This document shows positions 11,403 to 21,239 of a DNA stretch of 64,000 nt, piece after piece. The stretch spans positions 23,374,001 through 23,438,000 of the forward strand of contig OY292278.1 of the NCBI GenBank assembly GCA_958496175.1, given 5' to 3'. The notes under the pieces were generated by a model that saw only the letters and a list, made by a program, of their open reading frames with translations, did not search any database and had not been told where the DNA came from. Position 1 is the first letter of the stretch. Every line of letters begins with the position of its first letter. Made by a program: the position numbers and the translations under genes. This DNA is from Sisyra terminalis. Its lineage: Eukaryota > Arthropoda > Insecta > Neuroptera > Sisyridae.

Positions 11403-11632
11403 TATAGTTATTTATGCTACATGTGGGATAAGTAGCAAATAGTTTGACAGTCGTGCTTTGCGACATTCGCTGTAAGGTTTATGGGGCATTCGTACGAAGA
11501 CGAGTGTTAGGCCTAACGGCTCGTTGCGACTTCTGCCACACTCGTCTTCGTACGAATGCCCCATAAACCTTACAGCGAATGTCGCAAAGCACGACTGTCA
11601 AACTATTTGCTACTTATCCCACATGTAGCATA
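11403..11632. repeat. Perfect 95-bp-arm palindrome (MITE-like)
   Basis: The 95 bases at 11413-11507 are repeated exactly as their inverse at 11538-11632, with a 30-base loop. Base-by-base reading shows no mismatch. The outer ten bases on the left (tatagttatt) have no partner at 11633 but do at 12451-12459, after the inserted dimer. The original palindrome was therefore probably a little longer and was broken near its right end. The identity of the arms points to a young element or to ongoing correction between arms. Confidence 0.95.
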
Positions 11633-12423
11633 CAATAATTTTTACAACTACTGCTCTGGAAGTTGAATTTGAGAGAAATGGGATAATTTTAAAAATTATT
11701 TTTCCTATTATTTCAAATTTTAATTGTATTGCATAAAAAAAAAACGACAAAAAGTAAGTTATTGTCGCGGCATCAAATAGCGTTTCAGTAGTCTAATAAA
11801 GTGAGAAAGATAGAGCGAGTCAAGTACAGACTGTGTTCGTAAGGTTATATTTCTATAGTCGTATAGTTTAGGTGGAATCTGTGCAGTTATGTCATATTTA
11901 ACCGAACATGTGTGTTTATGAAACACATATAGTCAAGTATGCGATTATTGTGTATTTTGAAGGTGACATACAGCGCTTGAAAAGTCAACTTCCAGAGCAG
12001 GCGTTGTAAAAAGGTAATTCTCCTATGCTCTATTTTTTGTTTGAATATTTTTACAACGCCTGCTCTGGAAGTTGACTTTTCGAGCGCTGTATGTCACCTT
12101 CGAAATACACAATAATCGCATACTTGACTATATGTGTTTCATAAACACACATGTTCGGTTAAATATGACATAACTGCACAGATTCCACCTAAACTATACG
12201 ACTATAGAAATATAACCTTACGAACACAGTCTGTACTTGACTCGCTCTATCTTTCTCACTTTATTAGACTACTGAAACGCCATCTGATACCGCGACAATA
12301 ACTTACTTTTTGTCGTTTTTTTATGCAATGAAATTAAAATTTGAAATAATAGAAAAAATAATTTTTAAAATTATCCCATTTCTCTCAAATTCAACTTCCA
12401 GAGCAGTAGTTGTAAAAATTATT
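11633..12423. mobile_element. Head-to-head dimer of a ~380-bp MITE
   Basis: The left arm 11634-12012 and right arm 12048-12423 are near-identical inverses with only a few differences and a 35-base loop. Each arm is itself bounded by inverted repeats. The outer end reads tttttacaactactgctctg and the inner end, inverted, reads tttttacaacgcctgctctg. The structure is therefore two copies of one small TIR element facing each other rather than a simple foldback. About 27 bases (tttgctacttatcccacatg and onward) occur both before it (11606-11632) and after it (12424-12450). Confidence 0.85.
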
Positions 12424-12677
12424 TGCTACTTATCCCACATGTAGCATAAATAACTATAGTGTTACTTTGCAAAAATTTGAATTCGGAAAAATTTATTTCG
12501 ACTTTTGATAAAAATAAAAACAACTGCACTCTTGACTGGCGATAGCCACTTCTTATAACGCAGCACAGTTAATTGAACAATGAGTATGATTTTTACGCGT
12601 TTTTGTCACCTGTAGCAAGTGCTAATTCCATTTCCCATTCCGCCCCGGTACCCCATTCCGCCCCGTTTTCCCATACC

Positions 12678-13040
12678 TATTATAATTTGTAAGTTAAACT
12701 AATCAACTCCGATGTCTCCTTTTATTATAATTATTAAAATAAAACAAACAAAAAATCTCGTGTATTTGCTTATAACTTTATTAAAAACAGTCTCCTATAA
12801 CGCCTAAAATGTCCACTGGGAACGCTTTTGTCGATTTGGCTTTCCCTACTATAGCTTCATACAGAGCGAATAAGAAATAGTAGCACACCACATTTGAGTG
12901 GACCTATTTTCTCAAATTTTTAGGTTTCAGTAAAGTTTTAGTGACTTTTTTTTAAAGCTCATCATTTTAAAGTGCTTTGCACAAAAAAATGTATGTAATC
13001 TATTATAGTTTGTAAATTGAATAACATAAATCAACATAAA
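12678..13040. repeat. ~325-bp tandem repeat unit B and the start of a third unit
   Basis: Unit B spans 12678-13000 and matches unit A upstream of the transposon. At 13001 the sequence tattatagtttgtaaattga restarts the pattern of 12678 (tattataatttgtaagttaa), so a third, truncated unit begins there and fades by about 13040. Confidence 0.75.
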
Positions 13041-13866
13041 TAATAGTTTACAAATTCTAGGGATTTGAACTTTGATGATTAATATTTTTATGATTTCTTT
13101 CCATGGTTTATTATTATTGCTATTTTAGAAAGGTATTTGGTATGTTTTTGATACCGCAGGTTTAAACAACGGAATGGTGAAAATGAAAGTTTTAATTAAG
13201 CTTTTTAATTTAACGTAGAGTTTTAGATGTCGTTTGAAGTATTTTGCTCCAATTTTACTTCCAAATTATCTATATCGTTATATAAATCAAAGGAAACTAT
13301 ATGATGGCGGATAAATAGATCAAGAAGTGGGATAACACGTTGGTGTATTAAAATAAAGTTTGTTATGATTTTCGTTAGATTTTGACAAATTTGGTGGTGC
13401 ATGTCTCAAGATTTATTTAAGGGTTGGTAGTCTTCGAATAAGAATTTAAGAGCTGTTGACTTTTCTTTCAAATTTGTTAGATTGTTTTAATTTCTACTTA
13501 AAGACTGTAATGTAATTTGGTGTGAGGAGGAAGGGTGTTAAGGCAAAGGGGAACAAGGCCGGGGAGAACGATGAAGAAATCTTAAAAGAAGACTTTTAAA
13601 ACTGCATTGTATCACTCATCACATTTGTACATCTGTTGGCTTCGGAAACATTGGTTCGTTGGTAGGTAGGAGTTTGAAAGATCTCTCGGTCTCGATCCCA
13701 ATCCCCATTCATATTATGGATACATATATTCACATTGTATTGATGTAGATCGTTGCCGGCTGAGGCACTGCCACTTTTCCTCATCTCATCACAACATCAA
13801 TAGTCGATTTTAACACGTAAATGGCTAATTACATTGTTAACATCTCATAAATCCTTAAGGATTGAC
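13041..13866. other. No recognisable gene
   Basis: AT-rich sequence with a slightly less AT-rich part at 13620-13800. Minor short open frames occur. I see no domain, repeat or RNA gene. Confidence 0.4.
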
Positions 13867-13867
13867 G

Positions 13868-14010
13868 ATGAACAGAGTCGGTGCGGTAGATGGTGGGGCA
13901 CGGGAATGGCGGGATCACAGACAAGAAACGAGGTTACAAATATTCAATTATCTGCTTGGAAAGATTAAAAAAGAAAACGATGAGAAAAACTTACTACTTG
14001 AAAATGTCTT
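13868..14010 (+). CDS. Possible coding exon of unknown function
   Basis: One open frame from an ATG at 13868 reads MNRVGAVDGGAREWRDH, then RQETRLQIFNYLLGKIKK, and ends LLLENV. It is followed at 14011 by a consensus GTGAGT donor and then by in-frame stops. The peptide is charged and looks helical, unlike the Phe/Ile/Lys-rich noise in nearby frames. No acceptor with a good pyrimidine tract is seen upstream, so this could be a first exon. I do not recognise the family. It is only 47 codons, so chance is a serious alternative. Confidence 0.25.
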
Positions 14011-14099
14011 GTGAGTGGGCATCGAGTCTTTTGATGTTGCATTACGATTATAACGCCCTCGAACTGGCGAATGTTGCAATTGAACGAATTGATGAGATG

Positions 14100-15140
14100 A
14101 AAAAAACAGTATGTGTACTTATGTACGCGCATGAGAAGTTATACTTCTTTGGTTTAGTTAAACATAGATTTTTAATCCACTGCCGTAGCCTCTTCCGGTA
14201 GTGCCTGAACTAGCCCACCAGTTAGAAGATTTGTGATTTCTAAAACATGATTCAATTTTAAACACAAATTATTTTTAATATCAAAATACATAATAAGAAA
14301 ACGAATGTGTTGCAGCAAAGACAAGGACAAAGAATATAAAGTTTTAAATACATCCATGTAAGTGGAATACAAATATAATAATTATTGGCTCAAATTTGAA
14401 CTACCATGTCATTAGTTTCAACTGTCATTTCGATTTTATTCAATTGCTAATTTAAGCTATTAGAGTTATATTAGTGTTGAGCTGTGAATATTTCACGGAA
14501 TGAAACTGGGTTTCAAATAAAAGATTAAATTGACTATTTTTACATAGATACTATATGTTTACACATTTGGTTACTTATACAAAATGTTTATTACATATTA
14601 TATGAATTAACCGTTTAACCGAATTAACAGATTGGGTCACATATTTGAAAAATACTTATCAAAAACCTTTACAATATAGAAGTAGATTGTTGTCATAAAA
14701 TATCATGTAAAGATATGTATAAACAATAGCGATGTCCTAAAAATTATATTTATACAATAGTGATTGTATATTTTATTAAACCATTTATATCTATGTATTG
14801 AAACTGATTTTTAAGTCAAATATAGAAAAATATTGTGTAATATAATGCATCAATCGACCTTTATTACCTTATTTTAATTATTTCTCTGAATAACTTTCGA
14901 AAAATATATTTCTTTTAAATGCATTTCAATTCTCATAATAGTAATAATAGGCAAACGTAAGTAATATGTATGAATATATTTCGGTAAAGGTAGAGAAATA
15001 TTGTAAACACATACGTGTAAGTGAAATACCATCATTGATTCAAATTTGAACTGAATGATTTTTGCTATGCTTTCAACAGTCATTTTGATTTCATTTAATC
15101 AGTTGCCAATTTTTACCATTTTTCAGTAGTGTCAGTATTA
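14100..15140 (+). repeat. Dispersed ~1-kb repeat, copy A, built of ~655-bp units
   Basis: The whole segment is found again in inverse orientation at about 54820-55860. Within it, 14340-14530 and 14995-15180 are related direct repeats (shared 'caaatttgaact', 'tttcaac.gtcattt.gattt', 'tgaatattt'), giving a period of about 655 bp. Single fragments of the same unit occur at 35060-35190 and 60680-60800. There are no clear TIRs or tail and no coding capacity. It may be a satellite-derived or Helitron-like dispersed repeat. Confidence 0.75.
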
Positions 15141-16449
15141 GGCAGTGAATATTTTACTATTTAGTTGTGTAGTAATATGGATATTTTTTAGACTGTAAAA
15201 TTCGAAAATATTTAGTTAAACGATTTTCTCCATGTTCTAAAGGTTCTAATCGTTCTGACTGTTTCTAACTGTTTGCTAGGTTTAACTTCGTATCTGATTC
15301 GGGATTGTTCGGGATGATAGAGTCCTTTCCTTTCGATATTCCCCAATAAACGAAAAACATATGCCAACATATGTGAGTGCTGGCTTAACTTGATCGATAG
15401 AGTGTTTTAATCGTCTTACTATTATGCATATCGCTCCCAAAAATCGGTCAGATTTTGCCCGCTTGAACCGTTCTTTCTCCATAATCGTTTGCGAACAACT
15501 TCATACTGTTACTTTAAAGGACGCTTAAAAGCGTCATTTTTTTAACAATTTATTCTCATTAAATTTTATTTTCAAAACGCCCTTAAAGAAGTTTGACTTC
15601 TAGAAAATGTTGCATCTTGCATTTACTTCAATTTCGTTACATTGTATCTGCCAGTGTGTTTGGCTTGGGAAAATTTTCCGTTTTTAAATGGTTTGTTGAA
15701 TGATGGGAGCGAGTTTTTCCGCCCCGAGACAAGGAGGCCAAGTGGAGGTTGCGAGGACGAGGAGTGAGTGGGATGTGCGCCCTGATATGTTCTTCGCATC
15801 AAAAAGAAAACGAAACGAAGAAAATGTTTGGAACGATTGAATCAATAAAACAACGCCATATTGAACTGATAAAACATGGCGCCGGCGATCGGAAAAATTT
15901 AAAATTTTAACAATTTCAAAATGGCGCACTGCAAATATTTACGTGTAAGGATATTTTTAAGGAGCAAATATCAGTGGAGACGAAAACATTTCACTCTGGC
16001 GTAGCACTGAAGTCGCGAATTCATTTGGTTTTTGCCTCATAGGAGCCTCAAATACATTGAGTCGCGTGCATACCTTGAGGTAAACATTTTCTGTTTAAAA
16101 TCTCACGGCACATAATTTGTGCGATATGTGCGATTTTATTCGAGACGAAATTGGGAGTGAATTGAACGGGATATATGTGGAAATAACGGGGCCAATGATT
16201 TTCGAATTTTCGTCGAGTGCTTAATGATTCGATTTCTGGCATCGAGTGCAGCAAGGAAGATTCGAGGAAGGTGACGTTATCGCTCATTTTTTTGGAAAGG
16301 TTAAAGTTTCATAAAATAAACACAAATAGAGATGAAAGTTTAATTTTTTGCTGGATTCTATCAAGAGAAAGAATTTCAGCAAATAATTGAAATAACTTCA
16401 AAAAAGAAACATAAAAGCTGGAGAGTTAAAAAATGTTGATGATATTTAT
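15140..16449. other. No recognisable gene, with a CG-richer patch
   Basis: The part at about 15700-15930 is richer in CG than its surroundings and has an 81-codon minus-strand open frame with no familiar motif. The part at 16040-16290 is similar. Either could be an untranslated exon or a regulatory island. Nothing firmer can be said. Confidence 0.3.
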
Positions 16450-16863
16450 TTTTTTAATTATTATTTGCAGTCGCTTTATAACTACTTAATCGTAATCGAT
16501 AAATATTGAAAATTTGCTCAATACGAAAATTGAATCTAACCCCAACCAGCAAGGTCCGACCGAAACTATCTTTTTCGGCCGAAACTCGGGATCCGAAGCT
16601 AACCATTCTTTCTGTACCGAAAATGGTAGTATCGGACTTCTCATTACGAGCGCTGGTGTCGTTTTATCTTCCATAGGTAGGAAAAACTCACTTTTAAACT
16701 TTGTATCGGTTCGTTTTCCCTACCAACGGAAGATAAAACGACGCCAGCGTACAGAAAGAATGGTTGGATTCGTGCTCCAAGTTTCGGCCAAAAAACTAGT
16801 TTCGGTCGGACTCTACCTACCAGCTTTGGTGTGGTCACGTACACCACTCGGCCACCAGTAACC
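16450..16863 (-). mobile_element. tRNA-derived SINE, copy 2, interrupted by a MITE
   Basis: The left part (16450-16550) carries the SINE tail and body (tcgctttataactactta, then ttgaaaatttgctcaatacg). The right part (16816-16863) carries the tRNA-like head inverse, cactcggccaccagta. A 265-bp MITE separates them. The tail side is T-rich on the plus strand, so the element is on the minus strand. Confidence 0.85.
16551..16815. mobile_element. Palindromic MITE inserted in a SINE
   Basis: The ends read aggtccgaccgaaact and, inverted, agtccgaccgaaact. The inverted similarity runs through most of the element, including attctttctgtac near both arms and gttttatcttcc / ggaagataaaac near the centre. It is flanked by ccaaccagc (16542-16550) and cctaccagc (16816-16824), a 9-bp TSD with one difference. 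The TSD length would fit a Mutator-like family (inference). Confidence 0.85.
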
Positions 16864-17329
16864 TGTTGATAGTCATTATATTTTTATATTTTACTTTCCA
16901 TAAATCTAAAGCTTACTAAGGTACATTTTAAGTAACTCCGCAATTACATGAAGATTATTTATTCTAACAGAAAAAGCAGATAATATCCTTTTCTCTATAC
17001 ATAACGATTTGTTGCACAAAGCTTAGGGTGGTGGTTGGAAAAGCAAATTTCGCGAGCCACATGCGTCTTTCCTTTTAATACCTTAGACTTAATTTAGGTC
17101 TTTATATCACTGATCCATTTTAAGTTGTCGCATTTAAAATATTCCATATATTTCTCTATAATAAATATACGAGATTGGTGTTAGTACAAACCATTGAAAA
17201 AGTTCAAGAGTTAAACGGCTACATTTTTGAAAAAATATAACTGGCATTAATCAACGGCAAGTATAACTAAGTAGGGACTGCTGTCAACCAGCAGAGGAAT
17301 AGATCAAATGTATTTTTCAAATGGACACC

Positions 17330-17646
17330 ACTACATTGAGCTATGAGATTCAGTCACCAAGTGTAGCAGAAAAATCATAGAATTAACCCAATCAAAAATA
17401 TTTAAATAATTCACAGATGTTCTATGGTACATAACAAATAAAACCCTGCGAACAGAATCATTAGTTCCAACAGTAGCCAACAAAGTTGTGACTCGGGTGA
17501 CCAAATACTTCGATAAATTACAGCGACATCCCAAGAATGACCCAACCTTGAAGCCTCAAACTGTAAGGCGGTTAAAGAAGAAGGTATTGCGTGACCTAAA
17601 GCCTAAAGCTCAAGAAACACATCAAAAGAAGTCTCTACCATACTAG
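17330..17646 (+). pseudogene. LINE reverse transcriptase C-terminal fragment (Jockey type)
   Basis: From 17410 one frame reads LWYITNKTLRTESLVPTVAN, then VTKYFDKLQRHPKNDP and RRLKKKVLRDLK, and stops at 17646. This matches in order the end of Jockey-type ORF2 seen complete at 7840-8050 (APYYVNNRIIHNDL, HPNPNAQ, RRLKRGWPRDLL). Just upstream, after a stop, ELWDSV and IIELTQSKIF match the preceding block. It is a different, older copy than the one at 6950-8224. No tail is visible. Confidence 0.75.
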
Positions 17647-17649
17647 ATT

Positions 17650-18530
17650 TCTGCCATCAAAAGACTGCTATCCCAATAGCCAGTATGAGAATAATAAAAA
17701 AAAAATACTTATAGGTTTCCTGTGCTGTAATATATCGATGGTCTCGTCATTTTTGTAGAAGTATATTTAGAGCGAATACAACTTCTCTAGTACCTGAATG
17801 TACCTGAATAGTTTCATCAATGCTTCACATTTACATCTTATCTTGATGTAGATAATTCCGAAAAATACCTTGCATAACCTAGGTGTAATAAATTAAATAA
17901 AATTAAGACCACAATTAATGTATGGCTGATATTTTGATATTCAAAATAAACGAAAAACCTTAATACTTCCGCAAACAAATATCAAAAATAAAATCAAATT
18001 TGAACACAATGATCCCTCTTTTGGAATGACTACAAAATATATCCTCAAGATATCCTAAATCATATATCCTCAAGACATTTGATATATTTGGTAATTTAAA
18101 TACGTATACAATATACTTGTAACCTTCATATAACTGATGCCTTGCACAAATCAATTGCAAACAACTTTAGCAGTTAAATTATCTTTTGTCGAATTGGTAA
18201 AATTATCGACTACTTTGATAACAAAAGATAAAAAAGTAGTTTCGACATTTTTGTCTAAATATAATGTTCTAGAGATTAAACATTCTAAATTTGAATTTAA
18301 ATTTATGTGAAAATTATATTTCTAAAATAACTTTGCAGTTGATAACTTAAAATATGATAAAATTGTTTCTCTCTCAAATTAAATACGTGCTTCATTATTA
18401 GATGGGATTTCAAGAATTGCTTCTATTAACCCTGGAAATTAAGGCAAATAAAATCCAGGAATAATTACTCAAGAGGTATATTCTCAAAGGTTTTGATAAA
18501 CAAACCTCTGGAAGAACAGAAACCTAGAAA
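17650..18530. other. No recognisable gene
   Basis: AT-rich sequence. A short direct repeat around 18040-18090 (aaatcatatatcctcaaga type) is the only local structure noticed. Confidence 0.4.
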
Positions 18531-18534
18531 GAAT

Positions 18535-18720
18535 GGATATCGAATTATAGTGGGTCTACTAACAGGACACTGAAATTTGAGAAAGCATCTCCAAACTATT
18601 GGAAAAAAATACAGAGCCAAGTGCATACAGAAAATTTGGGGGGAGGATACTGTCTCCCACGAACTATGTAACTACCCAGCCATGATTCAAAGTAGTCGCA
18701 GCTCTCTTAGCGTAGCTGGC
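18535..18720 (+). pseudogene. LINE ORF2 C-terminal fragment (RNase H / zinc-knuckle region)
   Basis: One frame reads RIIVGLLTGH, stop, NLRKHLQTIGKKYRAKC, then WGEDTVSHELCNYPAM. The pattern LLTGHxxLRKHLxxxG...C...GEEdT..HxLC.CPA is typical of the end of ORF2 in R1- and Jockey-type LINEs with an RNase H domain. There is one in-frame stop, and the first Cys of the CxxC motif is changed. It is a short relic only. Confidence 0.6.
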
Positions 18721-19092
18721 CATGAGCTGGGAAACATAAACTAAGATTTAATGGAGTATCTGCTGAGATTTATCTCAGAAGCAGATCTGACCAATTGGAA
18801 CTAGAAACAAAGCTGGAGTGCAATAGCCTTTTAGAACGCAGCACAGAAAAAACAGCGGAGAAGCCTACAGAACAAAGAAGAAGAACCTGGAAATTCTTCA
18901 AGTATGGTAATAATTTCCCATTTAAAACAATCTACAACCTAACTGACAGTACGTTTTAATAATAAATAATCTTGGAAAGTAATCAGAAAACTGCTTTCTG
19001 TTTAATAGGATGTATCCTGGATGGTATCATTTTCACAATCATCCAAAAAGAAAACTAACTTTGAAAATGAAGCTACCTTGTTCTGTTTTCTG

Positions 19093-19366
19093 CAAAGGTG
19101 GATTTACCAGAAAACTGAGTAGGCTGAAGTCTAGAGCGGCAAACTAGAGGGCGGCAAAATAATTGGCACAACTATCCACTAATTCATAATCTTACTAATC
19201 ACAGGAAAAGTTGATGTTATAATGGCAATAGAGCACAAACTGCGATTCCAATGATAGAATAAATGTAATTAAAATGATTGCAAAATAGAGTATTAAATTT
19301 CAGAGATCAGTAGGGGCGGTAAAAATTGAATAGTCCACTGGGAGCAAATTTGTAAACCCGCCACTG
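19093..19366. mobile_element. hAT-like MITE with TGGATTTAC ends
   Basis: The left end CAAAGGTGGATTTAC and right end GTAAACCCGCCACTG are imperfect inverted repeats. Just inside lie gggcggcaaaa on the left and ggggcggtaaaa on the right, as in the 2-kb hAT at 23949. The flanks gttttctg and gcttttag are only partly alike (5 of 8), so the TSD is doubtful. Confidence 0.65.
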
Positions 19367-19369
19367 GCT

Positions 19370-20104
19370 TTTAGTCCTCAAAATTGAAGCTTTAATCAAA
19401 CGCTGACACTTTTTCTTTGTCTGAAATTATATTAATATTTTTCCTCCAAATTCATTCTTCAACATTTTAAAACTATAATCCATAGGGTGTTTTTTAACAT
19501 ATATCTAAGAGAATATCCCTTTGATCAATCATAAAAATTGCGAATTCAGTTTTGAGAACTTATGATAACTATACTATTTAGATCATTTCCTCAAGAGAGC
19601 CACCTTACTTTTGTATAACTAAGTAGGTCCATATATTAAGCTTCATCGTCCATTAAATATCCATGAAATAGCCGCATGGTTAATGCATTAATACTTGTCT
19701 TTTGATAGCATTAACAATCTTGATGACTTCTAATGTAGGTTCAAAATGTCTCCCAAGAAGAACCTGGAGGTGGATCATACAGCGAGCAACTAGTGACAGT
19801 ACTTGAATTTCCTTATTTTCTTCAAAATTTTTATTTATTTATTTACACATTCGGGAAAATTTATCTCGATTCCTTGACCGCTGCGCTAAGTAATACTTAA
19901 TACTACAATACTACATATACAGTATATTCAGTATATACGGTATATTCGGTATGTACTGACTAATACGCTACAAGTAGGTATGGATAAACAATTATCAATT
20001 AAAGTGGTTCTTATTTTCCTAATGTTACTTTTGAAATATGTACTACTTTCCATATAATTTCCAACAAATAAAGGTTTACAATGCCGAAATTATGGCACCA
20101 AGCA
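19370..20104. other. No recognisable gene
   Basis: AT-rich. At 19916-19960 a small imperfect run of 'tatacagtatattcggtat'-like units is present. No coding or RNA signal was seen. Confidence 0.4.
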
Positions 20105-20245
20105 TTTTTTTAATTGCTCTTTGCCGTCGTTTATCAAAGTCTTTAGCGATTCGAGGGTTAATAAAAATCCGTAATCGAGAAATATCAAATATTTGCGCGA
20201 TACCTTCGAATCCAACACCTATCAGTTTTGGAGCGGCCACTATGC
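20105..20245 (-). mobile_element. tRNA-derived SINE, copy 3, lacking its head
   Basis: It contains the T-rich tail side (20105), the body (agtctttagcgattcgaggg, then ttaataaaaatccgtaatcg), and the inverse of the B box (ttcgaatccaacacc). It stops after ggagcggccact, so the A-box end is lost. Confidence 0.8.
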
Positions 20246-20249
20246 AATA

Positions 20250-21239
20250 AGCATATATCAGATTTAATCTCAAAATACAAGAGGAAAAATATGTAATTTT
20301 TGCTGTTGACATAAAGTAAAATTTTCATGAAATTATCTTTACCAAACCGATTTATAATCTAACGATTTTTATCTAAAGAATTAAGCGATTGAAGTTACGT
20401 CAAAAGTGAAAATAAATTTGTACTAAGCGTGAAAATTGAAGGAGGAAACAGTGGCGTTAAAGCGTCGTTCGTAACGCACCTATTTTTAATGATACTTATT
20501 CATAATTGCAAATGTTTTTTCAAGCAATAAAGGTGTGGACACATTTATTAAGAAATTATTTTTAATAATCGACCACGAACGAATCGCCTATAGTATCATA
20601 TATACGTCCACTACCTACCAACCACATTTCGCTCAAAATAAAATTTGCAAAAATCGGCCGGTGCCTATTCTGCCCCTATGGCGAAGCCGAAAACTTAACG
20701 ATTGAGTAAAAAATGTTTCATATTTTTTTTTTGATTTTTCACTCAAAAAAAATTTGCGAAAAATATACAAACAATTCGCACGAGCGTCGCATGGCTTTTT
20801 GTCATCGTTCCCCCCCTTGGCTTTTTATCGTATTTTTAGTCGCGATGATTCAAATTGTTCGGTTCAGGAATTTTTTCAATATAAATCTTCACTTTATGTA
20901 CACACTTACATATTTTTTTTTACTATTTTTTCGTTCTTAAATCTGATTTACAAGTTTTGCGTTTCTCAACGAAAAGAAAAAAAAAATGCATTCTTTATCG
21001 GGGATAAGGAAATTTCATTTTCTTGATCGAATCAATCGATACTTATGGCCGCGTTTTCGCACGTTTTCTGCTTCCTCTCGCCGTCGAATAATCAATCGAT
21101 CGAATTGGGAAAAGATTTATGTGTGGTCGTAACTATAATAAATATAATCAAGTCTGACGAAAATTGGACCATAAATTTTATATCGAGGAAAAGCGTATTT
21201 AAATTTACGACCCGATAATTAATCTATTATAAATTTAGT
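20250..21239. other. No recognisable gene, upstream flank of the vein-like gene
   Basis: Short phenylalanine-rich open frames (20713-21026) are products of T-rich sequence and are not credible genes. Small CG-richer patches near 20580-20680 and 21040-21100 could be regulatory. Confidence 0.35.

Larger units (their letters stand above)
10750..12677. mobile_element. 1.93-kb DNA transposon (pogo/Tigger-like guess) carrying nested palindromes
   Basis: The ends are imperfect inverted repeats of about 30 bp: GGTAGGGGAACCTGGAGCGG on the left and the inverse of GGTATGGGAAAACGGGGCGG on the right. Both continue into GGAAYGGGGTACC. A TAT triplet flanks both ends (10747-10749, 12678-12680), so the TSD is TA or TAT. 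CCCATTCYGYCCC-like motifs recur at about 10945, 11276, 12636 and 12652 in the interior, and could be transposase-binding sites. The minus strand holds a PHD-finger relic (11006-11168), which is found at the C-terminus of some insect pogo-type transposases. Most of the interior at 11403-12459 is palindromic insert rather than transposase. Confidence 0.7.
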
